Origin: CAIWXH01 sp964555675
Lineage (GTDB): Bacteria > Chloroflexota > Chloroflexia > Chloroflexales > Chloroflexaceae
NCBI GenBank assembly: GCA_964555675.1
Contig: CAZKTU010000065.1
Span: forward strand, 1-27,945
Length of the DNA stretch: 27,945 nt
Reading direction: 5' to 3'
The translations under genes were made by a program, and so were the position numbers. Each line of letters begins with the position of its first letter. Positions within the stretch are counted from its first letter, which is position 1. Positions 7,026-15,002 of this stretch are shown piece after piece. Below the pieces are notes generated by a model. That model saw only the letters and a list, made by a program, of their open reading frames with translations, did no database searches and was not told the DNA's origin.

Positions 7026-8969
7026 CTACTTGACGACGGCCCACTCGAAGTGCATGCCGTCCCACCAGCGGGCGTCCCAGTGGCCGCCCCAGAAGAAACC
7101 GCAGGCGTTGGCAATCGGCACCAGTTCGCGGAGCGAGCCCTGCTGGCCGACGAGGGCGGGGCGCTTCTGCCAGCCGTTCTGCGGCACGTTGATGTCGAAG
7201 GCCGTGCCGTAGGCGTGGTTGCTGAGCTTGCTGTAGTCGCTGGTCATCACACGGGGAACCCAGGTACCGCTCCAGGAAAGCACCAGGGGCAGGTAACCGG
7301 CTTTTTCCACTTCGGCCCAGAAGCGCTGGAAGCCCTCGGCGGCCACCTTGTGAAACTTGACCTTGCCGCTGCTGACGAACTTGCGCAGCTGGGGCACCTC
7401 GACATCGACGATGTTCTCGGCGGGCCAGTTGTTCAGGATCGCGATCGCCCGCGGCTCGCCCTTTTGCGGCTTGCGCGCCCAGGCGATCTTGCCGAACAGC
7501 CGCTCGCGCACATCCTCGCGGGTGATGCTCCAGAAGTTGGGCGCCGGCGGCCAGTTCGGGTCGTTGGGCACCGGCTTGAAGGCCGGAACTGACGGAGCGC
7601 CGCCGCTGCTGGGCGCCGGGCGCGTGGGGGGCGGCGGGAGCTGCGCTTTAGGTGCCGAGGGCTTCCAGTTGGCGATCTGTGCGATGAGGGGCAGCTCGCT
7701 CATCCGGCGCACCTTGCCGTCGGGGCCGGCGAAGAGCGTATCCAGGGCGAAGATCTGCACGTTGTAGTTGGTGCCGTTGAAGCCCTTGCCGTAGACGCCG
7801 CTCAGGGGCGCGCCGAGCTTATCGGCCACAGCCCGCTGGTGGAAGGGCGAGTTCGGGTCGAAGGCGGCCTTGGCGTACTTGTACGTCTCCTGCCAGAGCG
7901 CGGCGTAGGCGGGGTGGCTCGGCTCGGTCAGGCTGAGCTGGTAGAAGCCGGCCTGCTCGCTCTCGGGGGTGAAGAGTGTATCGCTGGCGAAGACCTGGAA
8001 GGGATACTTGGCGCCGGCGGCGGTGTAGGCGTAGTTGCCGGAAACCGCGGGGCCGAGGCCGGTGTTGGCGGCTACAATATGGAAACGCCAGTCGGGCCGG
8101 AAGGTGGTTACGCCGGTGGGCGCAGCGCCCATACGGGCCTGGGTGACCTTGATCGTAGCTTCGTAGGCGGCCTTGAGCAGGGCCTGAGGCAGATCACCGA
8201 GGTCGCCGCTGCTGGTGATCACCTGCTTGAGACTCTGGATGCCGCTGTAGTCCTGGCCCTCATAGAACAGCACGTCGCGCGCGAAGGCCTGGTAGAAGAA
8301 GGTGCGGCCGCCGACGGAGACCATCGAGGTCTTGCCGTGGGGCGCCATCGGCGCGCCGAGTTTCTGCTGAGCGGCGTAGTAGGCAAAAGCGGTGTTGGAC
8401 TGCGTTCCGGCGGCGCTGGCGTTCCAGGTTTCGCCAAAGAGCCAGCCCCAGAGCTGCTGGTCGGGGCTGTCGGGGGCCGCGCCAAGCAGACCGGAGGTGT
8501 CCTCGACGGGCGGCGGGGGCAGGGCGATGGTGATGACGGCGCGGCGGTCCTGGCCGTCGATCAGGATGCCAGCCGTGGCCTCGGCGCCGAGCTTGTGGGT
8601 CGCGCTCAGGTGCTCGACAAGGCGGTGCAGCGCGAACACCTGGGCGTCGGCGTAGGTGGCGCCGGTGGGCAACTCCAGCAGAATGCTGATCGCGATCCGG
8701 TCGATGTTGCGGCGGCGAGTTTTGTAGAGCGCCAGTTCCAGACCGTTGCCGGCGCGCTCGTCGGCCACGAACTGGCGGATGTAGCCCATCTGGTCGATGT
8801 AGTAGTTCGGCACAACCTCGGCGTCGTCGGCGGAAAAAGCCGCAACGGCGTCGAAAGACGGACGCACATCGTCGCCGATAATCAGCAACTCGATGGATTT
8901 GCTCTCCCGGGATGCGCCGGCCTTCTCGGGCGTGCCTACGAGCTCAATCTCGCTCGCCACGAGGCTCAT
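7026..8969 (-). CDS. M15-family D-Ala-D-Ala carboxypeptidase-like protein with inactive amidase-like N-terminus
   Basis: This is a 647-aa multidomain protein. Residues about 26-155 follow the layout of an N-acetylmuramoyl-L-alanine amidase/PGRP domain, but IIGDD (30-34) and VPNYYID (53-59) stand where the zinc His residues (IHHT, SAHY) should be. Residues 195-413 contain three related repeats of about 40 aa, each with a Gly-Ala/Pro-rich turn and a final FA.D.LF. A proline-rich linker follows (about 443-470). The C-terminal M15 peptidase domain carries SNHAYGTAFDIN (His585, Asp592) and DGMHFEW (Asp637, His640), the expected Zn and catalytic residues. The ATG at 8969 is chosen for the AAGGAG site just upstream; a frame extension to 9044 lacks one. 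No signal peptide is visible, which is odd for a cell-wall enzyme. Function inferred: peptidoglycan peptide cleavage or binding. Confidence 0.85.
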   Translation of the reverse strand: MSLVASEIELVGTPEKAGASRESKSIELLIIGDDVRPSFDAVAAFSADDAEVVPNYYIDQMGYIRQFVADERAGNGLELALYKTRRRNIDRIAISILLELPTGATYADAQVFALHRLVEHLSATHKLGAEATAGILIDGQDRRAVITIALPPPPVEDTSGLLGAAPDSPDQQLWGWLFGETWNASAAGTQSNTAFAYYAAQQKLGAPMAPHGKTSMVSVGGRTFFYQAFARDVLFYEGQDYSGIQSLKQVITSSGDLGDLPQALLKAAYEATIKVTQARMGAAPTGVTTFRPDWRFHIVAANTGLGPAVSGNYAYTAAGAKYPFQVFASDTLFTPESEQAGFYQLSLTEPSHPAYAALWQETYKYAKAAFDPNSPFHQRAVADKLGAPLSGVYGKGFNGTNYNVQIFALDTLFAGPDGKVRRMSELPLIAQIANWKPSAPKAQLPPPPTRPAPSSGGAPSVPAFKPVPNDPNWPPAPNFWSITREDVRERLFGKIAWARKPQKGEPRAIAILNNWPAENIVDVEVPQLRKFVSSGKVKFHKVAAEGFQRFWAEVEKAGYLPLVLSWSGTWVPRVMTSDYSKLSNHAYGTAFDINVPQNGWQKRPALVGQQGSLRELVPIANACGFFWGGHWDARWWDGMHFEWAVVK

Positions 8970-9014
8970 TCCTGGCTCCTTCGCTGTCGGATGAATGACT
9001 GCACTGTGTGAGCT

Positions 9015-9044
9015 ATCGTAGCACGGCGGGTGAACCGAACTCAA
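9015..9044 (-). promoter_or_regulatory. Candidate promoter of the M15 peptidase gene
   Basis: On the minus strand TTGAGT (9044-9039) is followed after 18 bases by TACGAT (9020-9015), 45 bases upstream of the start codon. Four of six bases match consensus in each hexamer. Confidence 0.4.
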
Positions 9045-9370
9045 CCGGTGAAATCAGGTACAAGAGTCCTCCTGCTATTGGGTCACTTGCATCGGCGAAG
9101 AACTATCATCAATTTGGTAGTGACACCGCAGCCAGCCCCTGCTACGATACCACGAGCAACCCGACGTGACCCAGGAGCAGGCAGCGCTGGACTCACCGGA
9201 TACAATCGCACATTGCCAGTCAAGGCCACGATCTGCTCCCTGAGGCCATAGGCCCGGTGGTGCAAGCCTTCTTTCTCGCCCAGCATGCCGAGCCGGCCGT
9301 TTAACTCGTGGCGGGCTCCCGTCTCGGCCGCGAGCGAACCACATTTGCGTACAGCGTGCAATGCACGCAG
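9045..9370. other. Intergenic stretch without a supportable gene
   Basis: This lies between the divergent M15 and S51 genes. The minus strand is open over 9083-9361 (92 aa), with a charged helical-looking middle part, but there is no recognised family and no ribosome site. No hairpin with T-run or clear promoter was found; it could be decayed coding DNA. Confidence 0.4.
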
Positions 9371-9380
9371 GGGAGGAGCG

Positions 9381-10043
9381 TTGAACTATCTGCTTACGTC
9401 AGGGGGCGTCACGAACCCCAGCATCCGCGACGCGCTGATCGACCTGCTGGGCAAGCCGATCGGCGAGGCCCGGGCACTCTGCATCCCGACGGCGCAATGG
9501 GGCCACCCGATGTGTGGGCCGGCCTCGGCGCGGGGCTTCGTCGTCGGCGCGCCCCCGTGGGACACGATGAGCGGCCTGGGCTGGAAGTCGCTGGGCCTCC
9601 TCGAGCTCACCGCACTGCCCACCATCGGCGCGGAGCGCTGGGTCCCCTGGGTTCAGGAGGCCGACGCCCTGCTCGTGGACGGCGGCGATGCGACCTACCT
9701 GTGCCACTGGATGCGGGAGTCCGGGTTGGCGGACCTCTTGCCGTCGCTGTCCGAGACCGTCTGGGTGGGCGTGAGCGCCGGCAGCATGGTCATGACGCCC
9801 CGGATCGGCGCCTATTTCGTAGAGTGGCGATCCGCGCCGGACGACCGGACCCTGGGGCTCGTCGACTTCTCGATCTTCCCGCACCTAGATGTCTTCCCGA
9901 CCAACACCCTGGCCGACGCGGAGCGGTGGGCGGCCGACATCGCCGGCCCGGCGTACGTGATCGACGACCAGACCGCGATCAAGGTAGCCGGCGGCACGGT
10001 CGAGGTGGTGTCCGAGGGGCAGTGGAAGCTGTTGACGCCCTGA
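9381..10043 (+). CDS. Peptidase S51 (dipeptidase E-like) / type 1 glutamine amidotransferase-like protein
   Basis: The 220-aa protein has the flavodoxin-like fold pattern of the S51 family: MNYLLTSGGVTNPSIRDAL at the start, DALLVDGGDATYL (95-107), the nucleophile elbow VGVSAGSMVM (129-138, Ser132), and FPHLDVF (166-172, His168). S51 members are cytoplasmic serine peptidases that cleave Asp-X dipeptides, or are cyanophycinase relatives; the exact substrate here is unknown. The start is TTG at 9381, chosen because GGGGAGGAG lies 2-5 bases upstream and the conserved first strand starts there. An ATG at 9285 would add a non-conserved leader. The next gene follows after 137 bp, so co-transcription with the photolyase pair is possible but not shown. 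Confidence 0.85.
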   Translation: MNYLLTSGGVTNPSIRDALIDLLGKPIGEARALCIPTAQWGHPMCGPASARGFVVGAPPWDTMSGLGWKSLGLLELTALPTIGAERWVPWVQEADALLVDGGDATYLCHWMRESGLADLLPSLSETVWVGVSAGSMVMTPRIGAYFVEWRSAPDDRTLGLVDFSIFPHLDVFPTNTLADAERWAADIAGPAYVIDDQTAIKVAGGTVEVVSEGQWKLLTP

Positions 10044-10180
10044 TGACCACGCGTCCTCGAAATCAGCGTCGACATCGCTGCCGTCCTGCTTGGCTCCGGC
10101 GTTCGTCTCTTCTGGGTGATGAGGTGGCAACGGGTACTACAGCCATTAGCGGCGGGAAGCCCCGCCTGAGGAGCTGAACG

Positions 10181-11011
10181 ATGGCCCGCGAGCTTCAGCG
10201 CGCCTTCCGCGACCGCGACGAGCTGATCGCCTACCTGGCCGCCGAGTTTCCCGACGCCGCGGCCGTGAGCCCCCTTGTGCCGGGTACCCGCGGCGGCCGC
10301 GTCGCTGCCGAGGCAGCCCTCGCCGAAGTTGCGCCGCAGCAGTATGCGGATTCGCGCAACTTCCTCGCGGGGGCGGTGACGCGCCTCTCGGCCTCCATCC
10401 GTCACGGCGTGCTGAGCCTCGCGGAAGTGCGCGACGCGGCCCTGCGCGCGGCCGCCCACCCCGACGAGGCGACGAAGCTGATCCAGGAGCTCGGCTGGCG
10501 CGACTACTGGCAGCGGGTGTACGCCGCGGTCGGCGACGGGGTCTGGCAGGACCGGGAGCCAGCCGCGAGCGGCGAGCCGCCCACCAGCTACACGCACGAG
10601 CTGCCGCCGGATATTGCCGAGGGCCGCACCGGGCTGGCTTGCATAGACGCCTTCCGCCACGAGCTCGTGGCGACGGGCTACCTGCACAATCACGCCCGAA
10701 TGTGGTTGGCGGCGTACCTGGTGCACTGGCGGCGGGTGGCCTGGCAGGTCGGGGCGCGCTGGTTCCTCCAGCACCTGCTCGACGGCGACCCGGCCAGCAA
10801 CAATCTGTCCTGGCAATGGGTCGCGGGGACGTTCAGCCACAAGCCCTACATCTTCAACCGGGCGAACCTGGAGCGCTACAGCGCCGGCGTCTACTGCCGG
10901 GGCTGCCCGCTGTCCGAGCAGTGCCCGCTGGACGCCAGCTACGAGGAGCTGACGGCGCGGCTCTTCCCGCGGCTCGCCGCTCGGACACAGCCTCCTGGGA
11001 GGCGCCAATGA
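10181..11011 (+). CDS. Photolyase/cryptochrome-family FAD-binding domain protein (C-terminal half only)
   Basis: The 276-aa protein matches only the helical FAD-binding half of DNA photolyases. Landmarks: TRLSASIRHGVLSL (67-80, the usual TSxLSPxLxxGxIS), ELGWRDYWQRVY (103-114), GLACIDAFRHEL (151-162), TGYLHNHARM (165-174, usual TGxMHNRxRM), DGDPASNNLSWQWVAGT (201-217), and IFNRANLERY. The N-terminal alpha/beta antenna domain is absent and is encoded by the next gene. The tail has three cysteines (Cys239, Cys242, Cys248; C-x2-C-P-x4-C-P), which could hold a metal or Fe-S site. Similar short proteins occur in cyanobacteria and Chloroflexota; whether they repair DNA or sense light is unsettled to my knowledge. 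AGGAG (10169-10173) precedes the ATG by 7 bases. Its stop overlaps the next start (ATGA). Confidence 0.9.
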   Translation: MARELQRAFRDRDELIAYLAAEFPDAAAVSPLVPGTRGGRVAAEAALAEVAPQQYADSRNFLAGAVTRLSASIRHGVLSLAEVRDAALRAAAHPDEATKLIQELGWRDYWQRVYAAVGDGVWQDREPAASGEPPTSYTHELPPDIAEGRTGLACIDAFRHELVATGYLHNHARMWLAAYLVHWRRVAWQVGARWFLQHLLDGDPASNNLSWQWVAGTFSHKPYIFNRANLERYSAGVYCRGCPLSEQCPLDASYEELTARLFPRLAARTQPPGRRQ

Positions 11012-11478
11012 GCCGGCCAAGCCGCCCGATCGTCTGGGTGCACGGCGACTGCCTGAGCCCCAACGGCCCAGCGCTGCGGGCCTGCCCCGGCGCGCCGGCG
11101 CTCTTCGTCTGGGACGACGAGCTGCTGGCCACGTACCGCCTGAGCCTCAAACGGATCGTCTTCATCACCGAGTGCCTGCTGGAGCTGCCGGTGCGGATCT
11201 TCCGCGGCGAGGTTGAGGAGGCGGTGCTAGCCTTCGCCGCCGAGCACGGGGCCGACGCTATCGTCACAACGGCGAGCCCCAGCCCGCGCTTTGCGGCGAT
11301 CAGCCTGCGTCTGGCCGAGCAGTTGCCGCTGCTGGCGCTGCCTGTCGAACCCTTCGTGGTGGAGCGCGCTCCTCTTGACCTCCGGCGGTTCTCGCGCTAC
11401 TGGCAGGCGGTGTCCGCCGATGCCCTCAGCCCCAGGCGTCCGCAGGACAAGCGCGGGACGCCTGAGGATGTCGGCTGA
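11008..11478 (+). CDS. Photolyase-like N-terminal alpha/beta domain protein, separate gene
   Basis: The 156-aa product resembles the antenna (alpha/beta) domain of photolyases. It begins IVWVHGDCLSPNGPAL (compare VVWFRRDLRLxDNPAL), then ALFVWDDELL, LKRIVFITECLLELPVRIF, an EVEEAVLAFAAEHGADAIVTT strand-helix-strand, and ends with FSRYWQAV, which in full-length photolyases leads toward the FAD domain. The conserved Arg pair of the first strand (RRDLR) is replaced by HGDCL, so antenna cofactor binding may be altered. It starts by a 4-bp ATGA overlap with the FAD-domain gene, with GGGAGG 7 bases before the ATG. Translational coupling and a two-subunit photolyase are inferred. The alternative reading is an independent Rossmann-like protein. 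Confidence 0.8.
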   Translation: MSRPSRPIVWVHGDCLSPNGPALRACPGAPALFVWDDELLATYRLSLKRIVFITECLLELPVRIFRGEVEEAVLAFAAEHGADAIVTTASPSPRFAAISLRLAEQLPLLALPVEPFVVERAPLDLRRFSRYWQAVSADALSPRRPQDKRGTPEDVG

Positions 11479-11548
11479 CCGTCTCTTCACGGCGCCATCA
11501 AGGGCGACTCGCCGACGGAGAGCGCTCTGGCGCCTGTGCCAGGGCAGT

Positions 11549-14500
11549 TCATGGTGGCGACGGCTTGAGTGCGAGCGCTACGGCGACCGCTCGTTCCGGC
11601 GGCCACCCGATGCCCTCAGCCCAGAGGGCCGCAAACTCGCCCACGCCCAGCCCCTGGCGGGCCGCTGTCAACGCCGCCTCGTAGGCGGGCCGGCGATAGC
11701 CCGCCACCGCGAGGCCCATCGCATCGCGCCAGGCCTGCGCCGCCCCAAACAGCCGCACCGCCTCGGGCTGCGACCCCAGCAGCCGCGCCAGCTCCTCCAC
11801 GCCTGTGGCGACCAGCCAGTGGGGGCCGACCGGCCATCCGCGCCGCAGCCCCTCCGTCAGCCGCGCCCACGCCCGCTCGCGCTCCCCGGCCGCCGCGGCG
11901 ATCTGCCCGGTCGTCACCAGCACCTCCACCACGCCGCCGCGAATATCGTGTACCTGGAACAGGCTGAGCGCCTCTTCGCCCAACCTGGTCGCACGCTCCA
12001 GCTCGCCCTCCATCAGCGCCGCCAGCGCCAGGTTGTTGAGCGCAAAGCCCATCACCCAGGGCTGCTCGATCGCCCGCCCGAGGGTGAGTGCCTCGGCGCT
12101 GTAGCGCTGCAGCGGTATGGGGTCGCCCTGGTCGCGGGCGATGTCGGCGAAGCCCAGCAGGCAGAAGGCCTCGCCGCGCCGGTCGCCCAGCGTTCGATAC
12201 GCCGTCAGACACTCTGCGTACAGCGCGGCTGCCCTGGTAAACTGGCCGTGCTCGCGGGTGACGACCCCGAGCCGAAACATGGCGTAGGCGATGGCGGCAA
12301 GGTTTCCGACGCTCCGGGCAAGAGCCAGGCTCTCCTCCAGCAGCGCGATTGCCTCGCCATACTGGCCCTGCCCGCGCGCCATGATCCCGCGGTGGGCCAG
12401 CACCTGTGACACCCGGTCGTGTTTGCCCAGGGCCTGCTCGAGCGCCAGCCCGGCTGAGAAGAAGCCGTCGGCGCTGGGGTAGTCGTCCTGGTCGTGAGCC
12501 AGCCAGCCCGCCCCATAGAGCGCGTTGGCCCGCACCAGGGGCGCGACCGCTTCGGCCGGCGCGCGCGCCAGCAGCCGCTCGATCCAGCCGCGGCCTTCGC
12601 TCAGGTAACAGTGGCGCTGCCAGAACGGCCACACCGCCCCAGCCAGGCGCAGCCCGTGTTCGATGCGCTGAAAGGCGTGGGCGCCCTGGTCGCTTTCGCC
12701 GCCCGGCGCTCCCGCCGATGGCGGGTGGAGGCAGAACGCCAGCGCGGCCCGGATGTTGTCGTGGTCGCGGGCGACCTCGCTGAGCCAGGGCTCGTGCTTG
12801 TCGCGGGGCGCCTCGGGGTCGCCGCGCTCGGCCAGGGCGAGGAAAAAGGCCAGGTGGCGCTCCTGGGTTGCCATGCATTCGGCCGGGCGGCGCTGAAGCT
12901 GCTCGTCGGCGAACTGGCGCAGCAGTTCGTGGAGCCCGTAGCGCCCGGGCGTGTCGGCGGGCTGAAGCAGGGCCTGGTGGAGCAGACGCGTCAGCACGGG
13001 CAGCGAGGCGCCGGCCACCACCTGGGCCGCCTGGCGGCTGAACCCGCCGCGGAACACCGCCAGCCGGGCGAAGACCTCGCGCTCGGCCTGGCTCAGGTGC
13101 TGCCACGACCAGTCGAAGACCGCCCGCATACTGCGCTGCCGCTCGGGCAGGTCGCGCCACTCGGCGGCCAGAAAGTCCAGGTTCTGCGCGATCTCGGCGG
13201 CGATCTCGTCCGGCGCGAGGGTCTCGATCCAGGTCGCCGCCAGCTCGATCCCCAGTGGCATGCCGTCTACCAGCCGGCAGATCCGCAGCGCCGCCGCCTG
13301 GTTGGCTTGATCGAGCGTGAAGTCCGGCCGCACGTAGCGTGCGCGCTCGACGAACAGGCGCAGGGCCGGGGCATCGGCGTCGTCAGAGGCGATGGCCAGC
13401 CCGCCCAGCAGATACTGGTGCTCGCCGCGCAGGTTGAGTCGCTCGCGCGAGGTGGCCAGGATCGTCACCTGCGGCGCGGCCTCGGCGATCTCTGTGACCA
13501 GGGCGGCGCCGCCGATCAGGTGCTCGAAGTTGTCGAGGATGAGCAGCAGCCGGCGTGGGCGCAGAATCGTCAGCAGCACCTGGCGCGGGTCGCTCCCGGG
13601 AGGCTCGTCGAGTGCCGCCAGGATGCTCGGCGCCAGGGCCGCCGAGTCGGCCAGCGGGGCGAGTGCGACGTACACCACGCCGTCGGCGAAGGCGGCCAGG
13701 CAGGCCCGGCCGAGCTCCTGGGCGAGGCGGGTCTTGCCCATGCCGCCCACGCCCACCAGGGTGACGATGCGCACCTCGGGTTTCAGCAGCAAAAGCGACA
13801 GCTCGGCCAGCTCCTGCTCGCGCCCCACGAGTGGGGTGAGCGCCGCGGGGAGCGTGTTGTGCCCTGCGGTGGAAGACGCGGCGGTGGAGCGCGGTGGGGC
13901 CGCGGCCTCCGCCTCAGGGGCCTGCTGGCGCACCTGGGCGGCGAGGGCGGCCAACTCATTCGAGGGCTCCAGGCCCAGCAGCGTGTCGCGCCCCGCGGTG
14001 GGCGACGTGGCGGTGGAGCGTGGTGGGGCCGGAGGGCTCTCCGCCAGAGGGGCCGGCCGGCGCAGGCGGGCGGCGAGGGCGGCCAGTTCGGGCGAGGGCT
14101 CCAGGCCCAGCTCGGCGGCGAGGATGCGGCGGCAGGCCTCGTACTGCTCAAGGGCGGCGCCCCGCTCGCCAAGGGACCAGAGCCCGCGGATCACCAGGTC
14201 GTGGGCGGCCTCGCGCCAGGGCTCAAGGGCGAGCAGCCGGCGCCCATAGGCCACCTGGCCGGTGTGATCCTCGCGCAGCTCGTGGGCCACCGCCAGGGTC
14301 TCGAGGGTGGCCAGCTGCTGCTGGTGGAGCCCCTCGCGCTGGAGCGTGGCCCACTCCTCGAAGGGGGCGCTGTTGGGCAGACTGAAGCCGTGGAGGAAGG
14401 GACCGCCGTAGAGCGCGGCGGCCTGCTCCAGACGCTCCAGGCAGGCCGCGCAGCTCTCGGGCGCCACGTGGTCGTGGGTCTGGACGGCCGCCAGCAGGGC

Positions 14501-14845
14501 GCGGAAGGCCATCACGTCCACGTCGAGCGTGGGGGCGCCGGTGGAGGCCAACTGCACGCTGGTGCGTGTGGTCAGCAGCAGGGCTTCGCCCGTATCGCCG
14601 AGGGTCTGGCGCAGGTCGGCCAGGGCCACGCGCAGATTATTGCGGGCGGCGGTCTCGTCGGCCTCGGGCCAGAGCAGGGCGAGCAGGGTGTCGCGGCTGT
14701 GGCTGTGGCCCGGCTCGGCGGCCAGGAAGATCAGCAGGGCGAGGTGCCTGCGCGAGCGTAGCGCGAGAGGCGTGCCGTCGTCGCGGTCGAGCCGCGGCGG
14801 CCCGAGCAAGGTGAGACGAAGCCCGGAAACAACAGTACTGCGCAC
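11549..14845 (-). CDS. BTAD-domain (SARP-like) STAND regulator with TPRs
   Basis: The protein has 1,098 aa when read from the GTG at 14845, which has a GGGGGG tract 4 bases upstream. An open extension to ATG 14941 lacks a ribosome site and would overlap the predicted transcription start. Domains: winged-helix DNA-binding region (about 8-85), bacterial transcriptional activation domain (about 105-250), a linker with a tandem duplication, then an NB-ARC-type ATPase with Walker A GVGGMGKT (365-372) and Walker B LLLILDN (433-439), winged-helix region, and a C-terminal TPR array to the end. It should act as an ATP-switched transcription activator sensing an unknown signal through the TPRs. It is convergent with the photolyase pair; its upstream neighbour on the other side is a decayed gene, so its target is not evident from context. 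Confidence 0.9.
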   Translation of the reverse strand: MRSTVVSGLRLTLLGPPRLDRDDGTPLALRSRRHLALLIFLAAEPGHSHSRDTLLALLWPEADETAARNNLRVALADLRQTLGDTGEALLLTTRTSVQLASTGAPTLDVDVMAFRALLAAVQTHDHVAPESCAACLERLEQAAALYGGPFLHGFSLPNSAPFEEWATLQREGLHQQQLATLETLAVAHELREDHTGQVAYGRRLLALEPWREAAHDLVIRGLWSLGERGAALEQYEACRRILAAELGLEPSPELAALAARLRRPAPLAESPPAPPRSTATSPTAGRDTLLGLEPSNELAALAAQVRQQAPEAEAAAPPRSTAASSTAGHNTLPAALTPLVGREQELAELSLLLLKPEVRIVTLVGVGGMGKTRLAQELGRACLAAFADGVVYVALAPLADSAALAPSILAALDEPPGSDPRQVLLTILRPRRLLLILDNFEHLIGGAALVTEIAEAAPQVTILATSRERLNLRGEHQYLLGGLAIASDDADAPALRLFVERARYVRPDFTLDQANQAAALRICRLVDGMPLGIELAATWIETLAPDEIAAEIAQNLDFLAAEWRDLPERQRSMRAVFDWSWQHLSQAEREVFARLAVFRGGFSRQAAQVVAGASLPVLTRLLHQALLQPADTPGRYGLHELLRQFADEQLQRRPAECMATQERHLAFFLALAERGDPEAPRDKHEPWLSEVARDHDNIRAALAFCLHPPSAGAPGGESDQGAHAFQRIEHGLRLAGAVWPFWQRHCYLSEGRGWIERLLARAPAEAVAPLVRANALYGAGWLAHDQDDYPSADGFFSAGLALEQALGKHDRVSQVLAHRGIMARGQGQYGEAIALLEESLALARSVGNLAAIAYAMFRLGVVTREHGQFTRAAALYAECLTAYRTLGDRRGEAFCLLGFADIARDQGDPIPLQRYSAEALTLGRAIEQPWVMGFALNNLALAALMEGELERATRLGEEALSLFQVHDIRGGVVEVLVTTGQIAAAAGERERAWARLTEGLRRGWPVGPHWLVATGVEELARLLGSQPEAVRLFGAAQAWRDAMGLAVAGYRRPAYEAALTAARQGLGVGEFAALWAEGIGWPPERAVAVALALKPSPP
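13850..14110 (-). repeat. Intragenic tandem duplication in the BTAD regulator linker
   Basis: Two adjacent units, 14110-13979 (44 codons) and 13978-13850 (43 codons), encode near-copies. Each begins LGLEPS(P/N)ELAALAA and ends with APPRSTA..S.TAG..TL. The unit joins the end of the BTAD domain to the ATPase. Confidence 0.85.
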
Positions 14846-14942
14846 GATTCCCCCCGAAATCAATGCTGCGTCAATGCGCTGCACGCCTTTCTGCGCGCCG
14901 CCCTTGAGAACCCCGCTGAGATGCTCGCTGTGGATACACACG

Positions 14943-14971
14943 ATTGTACCGCATCAGAGGACCCCTGAACA
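14943..14971 (-). promoter_or_regulatory. Candidate promoter of the BTAD regulator at 11549-14845
   Basis: TACAAT (14948-14943 on the minus strand) lies 17 bases after TGTTCA (14971-14966). The -10 is good and the -35 poor. The predicted start near 14936 would give a leader of about 90 bases before the GTG at 14845 and would exclude the ATG at 14941. Confidence 0.4.
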
Positions 14972-15002
14972 GGAGCAGACCATGCATCCGAACTGTTGAC
15001 GG

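Noticed and set aside
9083..9361. Minus-strand 92-codon frame in the M15-S51 intergenic region
   Set aside because: The middle looks faintly like a charged helix, but there is no ribosome site, family or conserved neighbour; kept only as a remark in the intergenic entry.
12494..14761. A 755-codon plus-strand frame opposite the BTAD regulator
   Set aside because: It is a GC-driven shadow: no domain, Gly/Gln/Arg-rich composition, no ribosome site, while the opposite strand encodes clear domains.
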